From Acidovorax sp. Leaf78 (GTDB lineage: Bacteria; Pseudomonadota; Gammaproteobacteria; Burkholderiales; Burkholderiaceae_C): a DNA stretch of 64,000 bases. Shown here piece by piece: positions 7,946 through 16,402 of this stretch; the first letter of the stretch is position 1; the number at the start of each line of letters is the position of its first letter. The position numbers and the translations under genes are program-made. Location: the NCBI RefSeq assembly GCF_001422735.1, contig NZ_LMLZ01000022.1:62001-126000 (forward strand), in the 5' to 3' direction. The notes under the pieces were generated by a model that ran no database searches, was not told the origin of the DNA, and saw only the letters and a program-made list of their open reading frames with translations.

Positions 7946-9489
7946 GGAAGCTCCAGTGCAAAGCGGGTGCCGCGGGGCGGCGCGGCGGCAGGCGGCGTGG
8001 CGCCTGCGGGGTCGTGGTGAGGCGCTGCGGGGGCGTCGATTGCTTCGGGTGCTTCGGTGGAGGCCGTGGCGGTGGCGCCGCCCAACGCCACATGGTGCAG
8101 GTCGCCGCCATGGGCCAGCGCCACCTCGCGCGCCAGCGCCAGGCCCAGGCCGGTGCCGTCGGCGCGGCCGGTGGCAAAGGGCTCGAACAGCCGCGCCTGC
8201 AGCGCCTCGGGCACGCCGGGGCCGTCGTCGTCCACCTGCAGCACCAGGCGGTCGGCAGGCTGCACCACGGCACCCAGCGTGACCGTGCCCCCCTGCTGCG
8301 CGTGGCGCACCGCGTTGTCGAGCAGGTTGTCGATGGCGCGGCCCACGTGCTGCGGGTCGAACTCGGCCTGTGCGGGGGCGCCGGGCCGCAGCACCAGCGC
8401 CACGCCGCGCCCGGCGGCGCGGGGGGCGGCGGCATCGAGCCGCTCCTGCAGCCAGGCGGGCAGATCGATGCGCCGGGGGGCCAGGTTCAAGGGCTGCACC
8501 AGCGCGAGCAGGCTTTGCACCAGGCCTTCCAGCCGTTCGATCTGGCCGAGGATGGCGCGCAGCGCCGCCGGGTGGCGCTCGGGCGCGGCGGCCAGTGCGT
8601 TCTCGGCCTTCAGGCGCATCGCGGCGATGGGGTTGCGGATCTCGTGGGCCAGGCCGCCGGTCATGCGGCCCAGCGCGGCCAGGCGCTGGTCGCGGCTGCG
8701 CTGCTGGGCTGCGGCGCGCAACTGGGCGCGAGTGTCTTCAAAGCGCAGGCGGTAGCGGTTGAAGCCGTCGACGATGCGGTCGATCTCGCGCACGCCCGTG
8801 GGCTCCAGCACCGGCACCGCGTCACCCTCGGCGGCGGCCAGGCGCGCCTCCAGCCGCTGCACCGCCCGCAGGCCGCGCAGCAGGATCAGGCCCAGCCAAC
8901 CACCCGAGGCCAGCACGGCCACCAGCAGCACTGCCAGGCCGATGCGCAGGCTGTTCTCGGCCGCCAGCGCGCCTGCATGGGTGCGCGTCATGGTCCAGGC
9001 GGCCAGGTCGTTGCCCGGCGCGGCCAGCGGGCAGGCGGTGACGATGAGCGCCTCGCGGCTGCCGCGCACCACGTCGGTCTGGGGCTGGCGGGTGCGGGCG
9101 GCCAGCTCGGCCATCTCCAGGATCAGCGGCTGCTCGGCCGCAGGCACGTCGCGCTTGACGCCGCTGCCTTCGTAGGTGGGGTAGGCATACGCCAGGAACC
9201 CGCCCTGGGCCTGCCACACGCCGCCCTCGACATGCGGCACCTCGATCAGCACTAGCTGCAGCAGCACCTGCAGCAGGTCGATCTGCGGCTGCGCGGGCGC
9301 GGGCTGCGGCACCGACCGCGCATAGCGTGCGGCGATGGCGCTGCACGAGCGCTCGGCCGCCGTGCGGCCGGCCGCCAGCTGGGCACCGGCACTGCCCCGG
9401 TAGACCGACACCATCACCACCGCCAGCGTGGCGCAGATGGCGAACAACAGGACCCAGAAGAAAACCAGCTGGCTTCGGAGCGATCTCAT
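7930..9489 (-). CDS. Sensor histidine kinase
   Basis: 519 residues. Membrane helices at about 8-29 and 181-205 flank a periplasmic sensor domain of about 150 residues without a recognisable PAS motif. A HAMP-like segment follows, then the dimerisation domain with the phospho-accepting His at 282 in LAHEIRNPI. The ATPase domain carries an N box (NLLDNAVRHA, about 388-397), G1 box (DDGPGV, 421-426), F box (LFEPFATGR) and G2 (GTGLGLAL). The C-terminus has an unusual Ala/Pro/Thr-rich insert of about 40 residues between the G2 region and the final beta strand. It overlaps the response-regulator gene by 16 bases. The signal is unknown; a carboxylate is plausible given the transporter downstream. 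Confidence 0.95.
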   Translation of the reverse strand: MRSLRSQLVFFWVLLFAICATLAVVMVSVYRGSAGAQLAAGRTAAERSCSAIAARYARSVPQPAPAQPQIDLLQVLLQLVLIEVPHVEGGVWQAQGGFLAYAYPTYEGSGVKRDVPAAEQPLILEMAELAARTRQPQTDVVRGSREALIVTACPLAAPGNDLAAWTMTRTHAGALAAENSLRIGLAVLLVAVLASGGWLGLILLRGLRAVQRLEARLAAAEGDAVPVLEPTGVREIDRIVDGFNRYRLRFEDTRAQLRAAAQQRSRDQRLAALGRMTGGLAHEIRNPIAAMRLKAENALAAAPERHPAALRAILGQIERLEGLVQSLLALVQPLNLAPRRIDLPAWLQERLDAAAPRAAGRGVALVLRPGAPAQAEFDPQHVGRAIDNLLDNAVRHAQQGGTVTLGAVVQPADRLVLQVDDDGPGVPEALQARLFEPFATGRADGTGLGLALAREVALAHGGDLHHVALGGATATASTEAPEAIDAPAAPHHDPAGATPPAAAPPRGTRFALELPWHAS

Positions 9490-9829
9490 GGCAGGCGGGC
9501 GGTGAAGGGTGGCGGGGTTCGCGTTCGATGAGTTCGACGATCAAGACCAGCAATGGAAGCTGCCAGGGGCTGCGCCAGCGCCTGAGCGGACTCTGGAGGC
9601 AGCGCAAGCAACACGGCAGTCATCGTACCCAAGCCGGGGCCCGCGGCGTGTGGGGCAAAAGGGCCAGAGGCGTGGGCAAGGCGCCTACAGGCAGCCAGGG
9701 CCAGGGCTATGCACCCGAGCGTCACAGCCCTGCTGTGCGCCCGGACCTCCTGGCAAGGTTCGGACGCCCACTGTCAACGCCCGCAGTCCCGCTGGATGGC
9801 GGCCAGCACCACAACGTTGCCCAACGCCC
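9490..9829. other. Intergenic region without a recognisable gene
   Basis: About 340 bp between the start of the kinase gene and the end of the DUF3604 gene, both on the minus strand. The open frames here are GC-rich shadows with no family resemblance. The promoter of the two-component operon should be within it, but I see no convincing -35/-10 pair. Confidence 0.4.
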
Positions 9830-11464
9830 TCAGCGCACCGACACGAAAATCGGGTTCGAGTAGAACCACAGGTTGCCGTAGTTCCGGTCGTTGATCTGGT
9901 CGTGCCGGGTGGCCGCGTCGGCGGTCTTGACGGGCTGGTCGGCCAGCGGCTCGCCTTTCAGCGTAAGGCCCGCGACGTTCTCGCCCAGGTTGGTGCCGCG
10001 CAGCCGGAAGTACTGGCTCTTGGTAGCGGGCAGCGTGATCTCCATGGCGTAGTAGCCGTCGCTCTCCTGCGTCCAGTCCGCCGCGGTAAAGCGCTTGACG
10101 ACGCGGGTGCTGGGGTTGGCGGCCTGCTGGTAGGCGGCCGTCCCGGGCTGTGCCCGGGGGCCCACGTCGCCTGCGATCAGGTCGATGTGGTCCACCTTGG
10201 GCGTCATGTTGCCTAGGTTGCCGCTGCTGACCGGGCGCTGGTAGTTGTTGACCGGCGGGCTCTTGAAGCGGATGCGCACGGTGACGGTCTCGCCCTTGGT
10301 GGCCTTGAGGTCCTGGCCCATGGTGGCGGTGCCTTCGGCGCCCGTGGCGTTGAAGTCCAGGCCGTTGATCAGGTCGCCGAACACGCCGAAGCTGCGGCCC
10401 GCGCGCAGGCTGTCCACCACGCCGGAGATGCCGGCCTGCGACTGCGACTTGGTCTGCCAGACGTAGTTCTTGGCGTATTCGCCCGGGTAGTAGCCGCTGC
10501 TGTTGTTGTTGGCGTCGATCTCGAAGTGCGAGTCCGAGTTGGCGATGTTCCAGATGCGCCGGCCTTCGCCCAGCAGCGCATCCCACGTGCCGCCCAGCTG
10601 CGCCACCACGTAGTCGACACCGCCGTAGGTGCGGTTGGGCTTGTTGGCGTCGATGTAGGCCGAGGTGTAGCCGCCGCGGTCGGGTTCGAGTTGGTTGCCG
10701 ACCATGCCTTCGATCGCGAAGACGATCCGGGGCGCCAGGTCGTGCATCTCGCGGAAGTTGGCGATCGTGTATTTGCCGGGGTTGCGCGAGGGGTGGTTGA
10801 TGGTGGCGTAGCTGGTGTTCGGGTGCTTGTCTTTGAGCCAGGCGATGGCCTTCATCGCGTCTTCGCCGGTCTTGTTGTAGCGCTCGGGCGACTGCGCCTT
10901 CCACCGCGCGACGTCGGCCGCATCGAACAGCGACTCGTCGCCCGTGGTGAAGCGGTACTGGAACTCCTTGGCCGCGCTGGCCGAGGTCTTGAAGGTGGGG
11001 CTGCCTTCGAAGATGCCGACGTTGACGTGGTCGCGCGTGGGCATGTCCCACTCGAAGGCCGAGAAGATGGTCTTGTCGGCGTAGGTGCCCGCGGCCTGCA
11101 GTGCGGCCACGCGGGGCATCTCGTAGGCCTCCATGCCGTAGGCAAAGGCCTTGGGCGCCGGCAGGGGGTTGGCAGCGTGGTCGTACTTGGACGAGCGCAG
11201 GTGGTTGCTCAGCGACATCCAGTCCAGGTGGTAGGTGCCGAACGCCTTGCCCAGCACAAAGTCGAGCGTCTGGGTGGTGCGCGAGTCGTCGGACTGCACC
11301 GTGTGGACGTGCAGGTCGCCCGTGGTCCAGCGGCCGGGTTCAGCGGCCGGCGTGCCGTCGCCGGAGCTGCCGCACGCGCCGAGCAGCAGCAGGGAAAGGA
11401 GCGCAGCAGACGCCAGGGGCGCGCGGCGCGCAGGGGGGACGCGGGATGGGAATGGGGAGTTCAT
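9830..11464 (-). CDS. DUF3604 (PHP-superfamily) lipoprotein
   Basis: 544 residues. An N-terminal signal with lipobox LLLLGAC (Cys near residue 31) predicts a lipoprotein exported to the periplasm or outer membrane. The mature protein opens with GDLHVHTVQSDDS, the metal-binding H-x-H-x-x-x-S-D motif of PHP phosphoesterases. LSNHLRSS, TINHPSRNP and NIANSDSHFE supply further metal-ligand-type His and Asp residues, as in DUF3604 proteins. A metal-dependent phosphoester or related hydrolase is the likely activity; the substrate is unknown. It is transcribed alone, with a promoter region of about 346 bp upstream. Confidence 0.8.
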   Translation of the reverse strand: MNSPFPSRVPPARRAPLASAALLSLLLLGACGSSGDGTPAAEPGRWTTGDLHVHTVQSDDSRTTQTLDFVLGKAFGTYHLDWMSLSNHLRSSKYDHAANPLPAPKAFAYGMEAYEMPRVAALQAAGTYADKTIFSAFEWDMPTRDHVNVGIFEGSPTFKTSASAAKEFQYRFTTGDESLFDAADVARWKAQSPERYNKTGEDAMKAIAWLKDKHPNTSYATINHPSRNPGKYTIANFREMHDLAPRIVFAIEGMVGNQLEPDRGGYTSAYIDANKPNRTYGGVDYVVAQLGGTWDALLGEGRRIWNIANSDSHFEIDANNNSSGYYPGEYAKNYVWQTKSQSQAGISGVVDSLRAGRSFGVFGDLINGLDFNATGAEGTATMGQDLKATKGETVTVRIRFKSPPVNNYQRPVSSGNLGNMTPKVDHIDLIAGDVGPRAQPGTAAYQQAANPSTRVVKRFTAADWTQESDGYYAMEITLPATKSQYFRLRGTNLGENVAGLTLKGEPLADQPVKTADAATRHDQINDRNYGNLWFYSNPIFVSVR

Positions 11465-11810
11465 GAATCAAAGGGATGGTGAAGTGGCGGTGGGGCCAGT
11501 CCGCCATGGAGCCCGCACAGCACGTGGTTATAGGCAGGGCATATGAACGTTCCGTGACGCCGTCGGGAGGCTCTTTCAGCGTTGAAAAAGGCACTCTTCA
11601 AGCGCTGCGCGCCTATGGGCAGGCGTGTTTTCGGAGGGTGCTGGCGGGCCCTGGCACACACCCTGCGATGCTGAAACCACAGGCGCCTTCAACAGGAAAT
11701 GGGGAGCGCGCGCCGCACTTCAGCGCAAGCTGCGGCAGCCGAAACCGGGCCGTCGGGGCCAGTGGTGCGGGTGGCAGGCGCTGAGGGATCGGGGCCGGGC
11801 GCCCCAGGCC
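11465..11810. other. Intergenic region upstream of the DUF3604 gene
   Basis: No credible gene. It holds the presumed leftward promoter of the DUF3604 gene; the part nearest that gene (about 11525-11600) is less GC-rich than its surroundings. No clear operator or terminator is seen. Confidence 0.4.
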
Positions 11811-12347
11811 TCAGCCGTACAGCACGTCCGAGCGCAGCACGTACTTGGTGCCCTCGGTGACGGCGGTGCCTTCGTGCCAGGTGTCGTGGACAAAGAGCAG
11901 CGCGCTGCCCGTGCGCGGTGCCACGGCGAACTCGCGGAAATCCGTGGTGCCGCCGGAAAAGTCGTCGTTCAGATACACCAGCAGCGTGAGCTGGCTGGTC
12001 AGCCCCGACTCCATCCACGGGCCGTCCTTGTGCATCTTGAAGCGCTGGCCGGGGGCGTATTTGTAGAACCGCAGGTCCTTGGGCAGCCCCTGCGCCACCC
12101 GCGTGCCCACGGCGGGCAGGGCCACCTGGCCGAGCCGCTGCCACAGCAGCGCCACCCAGCCGGGCGCCTCGACCATCACGCGCTCGTTGTTGCGCACCAG
12201 GGGCATGGCCTTGGGGCCGCCGGTGGTGCGCACGCCCGCTGCGCTGAAGCCGCCCGCCTCCGCCAGCTCGACCAGCTGGGCGCATTCATCGGCCGACAGG
12301 AAGTCCTGCAGCGAAAAGGCCCGCTCGGAGTGACGGATCAGGCGCAT
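11811..12347 (-). CDS. 2-oxoglutarate/Fe(II)-dependent dioxygenase, prolyl 4-hydroxylase type
   Basis: 178 residues, a single double-stranded beta-helix domain. The iron triad is visible: H106 and D108 in MHKDG and H158 in TWHEG. A basic residue for the 2-oxoglutarate carboxylate follows in KYVLRSD. RFYKYAPGQRF preceding the HxD and the strand LTLLVYLND after it are typical of P4Hc enzymes. It should hydroxylate a protein or small molecule using O2 and 2-oxoglutarate in the cytoplasm. Neighbours on the same strand (an FKBP isomerase and a pirin) do not identify the substrate. Confidence 0.85.
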   Translation of the reverse strand: MRLIRHSERAFSLQDFLSADECAQLVELAEAGGFSAAGVRTTGGPKAMPLVRNNERVMVEAPGWVALLWQRLGQVALPAVGTRVAQGLPKDLRFYKYAPGQRFKMHKDGPWMESGLTSQLTLLVYLNDDFSGGTTDFREFAVAPRTGSALLFVHDTWHEGTAVTEGTKYVLRSDVLYG

Positions 12348-12398
12348 GGGTCGTGCGGCTCGGTGCGTGGGTGTGGGTGCGGTGCCAGGTGACCGCTT

Positions 12399-12872
12399 TC
12401 AATGCTGGTGGCCGTGGTCGCCGTGCACGTGGCGGTGCGCAATCTCTTCGGCGCTGGCGGCCCGCACTGCGGTGACCTTGCAGCTGAAGGTGAGCGCCTG
12501 CCCGGCCAGCGGGTGGTTGCCGTCCAGGTGGACTTCGGGGCCCTTGATCTTGACCACGTTGAACACCGCGGGCTGGCCGTCGGTGCCCACGCCCTGCAGC
12601 TGGCCGCCGACCTTCACGCCGGGCGGGAACTCGCTCTTGGGGATGGTGCGCACCAGGCCTTCGTCGCGCACGCCGAAGGCGTCTTCCACCGCCAGTTGCA
12701 GCGTGGTGGCAAAGCCCACGGCCTGGCCTTCCAGTGCGGCTTCGACCTTGGGGAAGATGTTGTCATAGCCGCCATGCAGGTAGGCCAGGCTGCCGCCATC
12801 GAGCGGCTTGCCTTGGGGCGTGGTGACCTTGTAGGTGATGGTGACGGCGGAGTCTTTGGTGATGGTGGTCAT
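12399..12872 (-). CDS. FKBP-type peptidyl-prolyl isomerase, SlyD-like
   Basis: 157 residues. FKBP half-domain strands at the N-terminus (VTITYKVTTPQGKPLDG) and after residue 100 flank an inserted-in-flap region with GLVRTIPKSEFP, the layout of SlyD rather than of classical FKBP12. The tail HRHVHGDHGHQH is His-rich, as in metal-binding SlyD proteins. Expected cytoplasmic prolyl isomerase/chaperone, possibly involved in nickel handling. Confidence 0.88.
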   Translation of the reverse strand: MTTITKDSAVTITYKVTTPQGKPLDGGSLAYLHGGYDNIFPKVEAALEGQAVGFATTLQLAVEDAFGVRDEGLVRTIPKSEFPPGVKVGGQLQGVGTDGQPAVFNVVKIKGPEVHLDGNHPLAGQALTFSCKVTAVRAASAEEIAHRHVHGDHGHQH

Positions 12873-13044
12873 GGCTCGCTGGCGCTTTCGTCTGGGTGTC
12901 TAAAAAAGAGGGCGCAGCGCAGCGGTCGGCCAGCGGGCACCAACCCCTGGCAGCGCTGCGCGCATCGAAACCCTGGATTGTCCACGAGCCGCCCGGCGCC
13001 TGCCGGGCAGTGGCGGCGCCCCCACGGGGCGGGGGTGTTTCGGC

Positions 13045-13077
13045 CCCGCTCCCGGCAACTGACGCGGCGGGAGCGGG
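13045..13077 (-). terminator. Hairpin downstream of the pirin gene
   Basis: Perfect 10-bp arms (CCCGCTCCCG and CGGGAGCGGG) separated by 13 bases, beginning 9 bases beyond the pirin stop on the minus strand. There is no long T run after it, so termination efficiency is uncertain. Placement directly after a stop codon is the main support. Confidence 0.5.
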
Positions 13078-13085
13078 CTATCTCA

Positions 13086-14168
13086 TCAGGCCTGGGCTGC
13101 GGCAGCGGCCTCGGCAGGGCGCTCTTCCTCGGTCTGGCCGGGGTACCGCGCAAAGCGGCGGGCCTCGGTGCCGTGCACGGGGTCCTGGTCGTCCCAGGGC
13201 CAGCCGCCGAACTGGGTGCGGCGGTAGTCGTTCATGGCTTGCATGATCTCGGCCTGCGTGTTCATCACGAACGGGCCGTACTGCGCCACGGGCTCGCCGA
13301 TGGGGCGGCCCTGCAGCACCAGGCATTCCACGGTGGTGGGGCCGGTGTTGGTCAGTTGCCAGTCCTCGGTGGCGCGCACCTGCAGCGCGGCGTGGCGGTC
13401 CACGTCCTGCGGGCCCACGCGCAGGCTGTCGCCGACGAAGAAGTACAGCATGCGCTGCGTGCCTTCGCCCTGCGCGGCGGGCAGGGTCCATTCAGCGCCC
13501 GGGTCCATGCGCAGCGTCCAGATGGCAACGTCGCCCTCGGGCTGCGAGGCCCAGGACTCGGGCGGCGGCGCCAGGGGGTCGGGCGCGCCGGGCAGCGCAC
13601 CGGCCACCACGGTGACGGTGGTCGCGCGGCCGGCGGCGTCGTTGTGCACCAGGCGCGGAATGCGCTCGTCCCACAGCATGGTGAAGTGCGGGTCCACCAT
13701 CTTGTTTTTGGCGGGCAGGTTCAGCCAGATCTGGAACAGTTCGAGCGGGTTGGGCTCGGTGGCGTTGAGCAGCGGGAACATCTCGGAATGCACGATGCCC
13801 TTGCCGGCCGTGACCCACTGCACGTCGCCGCCGCCAAAGCGCGCAGCCGCGCCCAGCGAGTCGGAGTGGTCGATCAGGCCCTTGCGCACCAGCGTCACCG
13901 TCTCGAAGCCGCGGTGCGGGTGGCCGGGAAAGCCCGGCACGGTGTCGCCGTGGTACATGCTCCAGCCGTCCTTGCCGCTGAAGTCGCTGCCGATCTGGCG
14001 GTCTTCCACCGGCACGGCGGGGCCAAACGCGGCGTTGCCCGCGGGGTAGGCATCGTCGTGGTGGGCGCAGAAAAGAAACGGGTCCATGGTGGGCCACTGC
14101 GGGCCCAGCAGCTGGGCCTTGATGATGGGGACCAGCGTGGGGGTGGTGGCAGGGGTGGACGACGACAT
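13086..14168 (-). CDS. Pirin family protein
   Basis: 360 residues from the ATG at 14168, chosen because GAGGAGC lies upstream of it at the usual distance and the more upstream codons are not conserved-looking. The bicupin N-domain is diagnostic: GHPHRGFETVTLVRKG carries the metal-binding His pair, and DVQWVTAGKGIVHSE carries the other metal ligands, as in pirins with quercetin 2,3-dioxygenase activity. The C-terminal cupin ends with an NGPYCATGSP-like region on the complement. Probable cytoplasmic Fe-binding protein; the true substrate or redox role is unknown. A hairpin follows the stop. A second, more distant pirin is at 55591-56427. Confidence 0.85.
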   Translation of the reverse strand: MSSSTPATTPTLVPIIKAQLLGPQWPTMDPFLFCAHHDDAYPAGNAAFGPAVPVEDRQIGSDFSGKDGWSMYHGDTVPGFPGHPHRGFETVTLVRKGLIDHSDSLGAAARFGGGDVQWVTAGKGIVHSEMFPLLNATEPNPLELFQIWLNLPAKNKMVDPHFTMLWDERIPRLVHNDAAGRATTVTVVAGALPGAPDPLAPPPESWASQPEGDVAIWTLRMDPGAEWTLPAAQGEGTQRMLYFFVGDSLRVGPQDVDRHAALQVRATEDWQLTNTGPTTVECLVLQGRPIGEPVAQYGPFVMNTQAEIMQAMNDYRRTQFGGWPWDDQDPVHGTEARRFARYPGQTEEERPAEAAAAAQA

Positions 14169-14330
14169 CAGGGGGCTCCTCGTGTTGTGCACCGCCACTA
14201 TCGGACGGTTGCCTGTCGAATATGGAGCCCATGGTGCCTGAACAGAAGTGCGGCGGATAGGACAGTGCGGTGCGCCGGGCGGGACAGTGGGGGCTTGGCG
14301 GCTCACCCAGCCATGCCGGAGATATTTGAC

Positions 14331-14386
14331 AAAATTCGGCTCCAGCGCTTGTCCGGCAAGCGCAGATAGCTATGGTTTTGATATCA
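14331..14386 (+). repeat. Dispersed intergenic repeat, copy 2
   Basis: Contains the AGCGCTT...CAAGCGC dyad followed by AGCTATGGTTTTGATATC, matching the family layout, in the gap between the pirin gene and the DUF1428 gene. Confidence 0.55.
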
Positions 14387-14457
14387 GGACAGCCATCGTG
14401 ATGGTCGCCCTTCTCGTCCCATGGCCCGGGCCCGGGCGGCACGACTGCGACAGCGGC

Positions 14458-14826
14458 TCAGGCCTTCACCTCGACCACCGGTACGAAGCCGCCGAAGATC
14501 ATGCGTTTGCCATCAAACGGCATGGGCGGGTTGCCGGGTGTGGAGGGGTCCATGCGCGGGTCTTCCATCATCTTCTTCATGCCTGCATCGCGCGTGGCTT
14601 TGTCCGGCCATTCGATCCACGAGAAGGCCACCGTCTCCTCGGCCGTCGCCTGGACCGCGCGGCGGAAATCGGTGACTTTGCCGTCGGGGACGTCATCGCC
14701 CCAGCCTTCGATCACACGCAGAGCGCCGAGCTCGATGAATATCGGGTCGAGCTGGCGTGCGTGCTCAATGAATTTCTGCTTGTTGGCGGTGGGGACCGCG
14801 ATCACGAAACCATCGATGTAAGACAT
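14458..14826 (-). CDS. DUF1428 family protein
   Basis: 122 residues from the ATG at 14826, preceded by AGGAG eight bases upstream. It begins MSYIDGFVIAVPTANKQKF and contains GDDVPDGKVTDF and FSWIEWPDKATRDAG, the characteristic blocks of DUF1428 (dimeric alpha-beta barrel, YciI-like). The family is small and cytoplasmic and its function is not established. It sits in a run of small leftward genes (DUF1579, GFA, VOC) facing a TetR regulator. Confidence 0.85.
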   Translation of the reverse strand: MSYIDGFVIAVPTANKQKFIEHARQLDPIFIELGALRVIEGWGDDVPDGKVTDFRRAVQATAEETVAFSWIEWPDKATRDAGMKKMMEDPRMDPSTPGNPPMPFDGKRMIFGGFVPVVEVKA

Positions 14827-14921
14827 ATCCTGACTCCTGTGAGGTTGACTGTTCGAACTGCCCACCTGGGGCGTCTCATCCCGTATTCACCCGGCCCGGC
14901 GGACCGGAGCCCGCCTTGCCA

Positions 14922-15407
14922 TCACTTGCGACGGTACGTCGCCTGCATGAACTGCTTCCAGCTCCCGTCCGGCTGCTGGCCGAACGAGGTGAGCGTGCGT
15001 TCACGGGGGCCGACAAGGGTGATGACGTCGCGGTAGCGCGCCGTGGCGCCATCGCCCTTGAAGCTCGGGCCTTCGGTTTCCAGCGTGAGCACCTTCTGGC
15101 CCGCGTCCAGCGTGCCGCGGTACACCCACATGTGGGTCATCATCGACCCCACCCAGGTGCCCAGGAACACGTTCTGCTCCGGGTCGTAGCCCAGCGTCAT
15201 CTGCATGCGCGCCTCGCCGCCACCGCCAGGCATGCTGCCGGTGCCTTCGAAGATCACCCAGAGGTCGCCCAGGGCGCGCACGTGTTCGGTGCCAGTGCCC
15301 TGCTCGGCCGGCTGGTCGGGGCCCATGTCGCAGTCGGACGTGCAGGTCCAGTCGCCCATCAGTTGCTGCAGCCAGCGGTGCATGGCGTGGGGTTCGGGTT
15401 TCATCAT
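14922..15407 (-). CDS. DUF1579 family protein (calycin-like)
   Basis: 161 residues from the first of two adjacent ATGs (15407), preceded by AAGGAG. LMGDWTCTSDCDMG near the start and GDLWVIFEGTG, LGYDPEQNVFLGTWVGSMM and FQATYRR-like ending blocks are those of DUF1579, a lipocalin-like barrel. The function is unknown; a small-molecule binding role is likely from the fold. Its Shine-Dalgarno context resembles that of the VOC gene in the same run. Confidence 0.8.
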   Translation of the reverse strand: MMKPEPHAMHRWLQQLMGDWTCTSDCDMGPDQPAEQGTGTEHVRALGDLWVIFEGTGSMPGGGGEARMQMTLGYDPEQNVFLGTWVGSMMTHMWVYRGTLDAGQKVLTLETEGPSFKGDGATARYRDVITLVGPRERTLTSFGQQPDGSWKQFMQATYRRK

Positions 15408-15512
15408 GTCGGTCTCCTTGGGGTGGGGGTCATCCACAAGCGCTGCGCAGCTTCCATGTTCAGCGGGACGGCGCGGCGCAGGCGCTCATGGGGTGGGTCT
15501 CTGTCTGTCGCC

Positions 15513-15878
15513 TCAGGCCTTGCGGCCGTCGTAGTGGTGCACCGGCACGCTCTCCAGGTCCAGCCCTTGCAGACAGCGCAGGTTGACCGCCGCGACGCGG
15601 CGGCCCTGGGGGTCCACGCCTTCGCCAAACGGATGGATGCCGCAGGTGGCGCAAAAGCGGTGCTGGATCACATGCTTGTGAAAGGTGTAGGTGGCGGCAT
15701 CCGATTCGGGGGTGGTGAGCGTCAGCGCATCGCGCGGCACAAACCACAGCAGCGAACCGCGCCGGCCGCACATGCTGCAATTGCAGGCCAGCCCGCTGTC
15801 GATGGTGCCGTGCACCTCGAAGGCCACCTTGCCGCAGTGGCAGCTTCCCTGGTAGGTCTGGGCGGTCGTCGCGCTCAT
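15513..15878 (-). CDS. GFA family protein (glutathione-dependent formaldehyde-activating-like, Mss4 fold)
   Basis: 121 residues. Zinc-binding cysteines are conserved: GSCHCGKVAFEV at the start, CNCSMCGRRG in the middle and FCATCGIHPFG towards the end, the CxC / CxxC / CxxC pattern of GFA proteins. The ATG at 15878 overlaps the stop of the upstream VOC gene (ATGA), so the two are coupled. Activity is not predictable beyond zinc binding; the formaldehyde link is known only for some members. Confidence 0.88.
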   Translation of the reverse strand: MSATTAQTYQGSCHCGKVAFEVHGTIDSGLACNCSMCGRRGSLLWFVPRDALTLTTPESDAATYTFHKHVIQHRFCATCGIHPFGEGVDPQGRRVAAVNLRCLQGLDLESVPVHHYDGRKA

Positions 15879-16303
15879 TCGGGGGCCACCACCATCCACG
15901 GCACGCCGAAGCGGTCCGCCACCATGCCAAAGGCCTGGGAGAAGAACGTCTTGGCCAGCGGCATCTGCACCTGGCCGCCCTCGGCCAGTGCGTCGAAGTA
16001 CCGCCGGGCCTGGGCTTCGTCCGCCGGGCTCAGGGCCAGCGAGATGCCCTGGAAGTTGCGCTGGCCCGAGCCCATGCCGTCCGATGCCATCAGTTGCGTG
16101 TCGCCCACGGTGAACGCGGCGTGCATGACCATCTCAGGCGTGGGGCCCGGGCCCCCGCCCTCTGCACACCCCGGGCCGCCGGCGGACTCCGGGTGGTCCT
16201 TGAAGCGCATGAGCGCGGTCACCTGGGCGCCCAGGGCGCTTCGGTAGAAATCCAGGGCCTCTTCGCAGCGGCCTTCGAACATCAGGTACGGCTCGACTTT
16301 CAT
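15875..16303 (-). CDS. VOC family protein (PhnB-like)
   Basis: 142 residues from the ATG at 16303, preceded by AAAGGAG at good spacing. It starts MKVEPYLMFEGRCEEALDFY, the hallmark of PhnB/3-demethylubiquinone-methyltransferase-like VOC proteins, and ends with FGMVADRFGVPWMVV. It is the first gene of the leftward run and sits directly opposite the TetR gene, with operator-like dyads in between. The substrate is unknown; members usually bind small molecules with or without a metal. Confidence 0.87.
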   Translation of the reverse strand: MKVEPYLMFEGRCEEALDFYRSALGAQVTALMRFKDHPESAGGPGCAEGGGPGPTPEMVMHAAFTVGDTQLMASDGMGSGQRNFQGISLALSPADEAQARRYFDALAEGGQVQMPLAKTFFSQAFGMVADRFGVPWMVVAPE

Positions 16304-16341
16304 GGCGGTCTCCTTTGTGGGTGAAATGATCGGCGCACAAT

Positions 16342-16358
16342 TGTGAACACCGTCCACA
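16342..16358. promoter_or_regulatory. Operator-like dyad 1 upstream of the TetR gene
   Basis: TGTGAAC-N3-GTCCACA, an imperfect inverted repeat (one mismatch between arms). Its centre is 32 bp, about three helical turns, from the centre of a second copy. It lies between the divergent VOC and TetR genes. Confidence 0.55.
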
Positions 16359-16373
16359 AACAATAGCAAAGAT

Positions 16374-16390
16374 AATGGACAGTGTCCACA
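16374..16390. promoter_or_regulatory. Operator-like dyad 2 upstream of the TetR gene
   Basis: AATGGAC-N3-GTCCACA; the inner TGGACA-N-TGTCCA is a perfect dyad. It shares the GTCCACA half-site with dyad 1, and a GATAAT hexamer at 16371-16376 (a possible -10 box) abuts it. It also overlaps an in-frame GTG at 16382, which is one reason for preferring the later ATG as the TetR start. Confidence 0.6.
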
Positions 16391-16402
16391 TCTGCCCCAC
16401 CC

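Noticed and set aside
16382-16402. GTG start for the TetR gene at 16382
   Set aside because: It falls inside the second operator-like dyad and no ribosome-binding site precedes it; the ATG at 16403 is preferred, though not proven.
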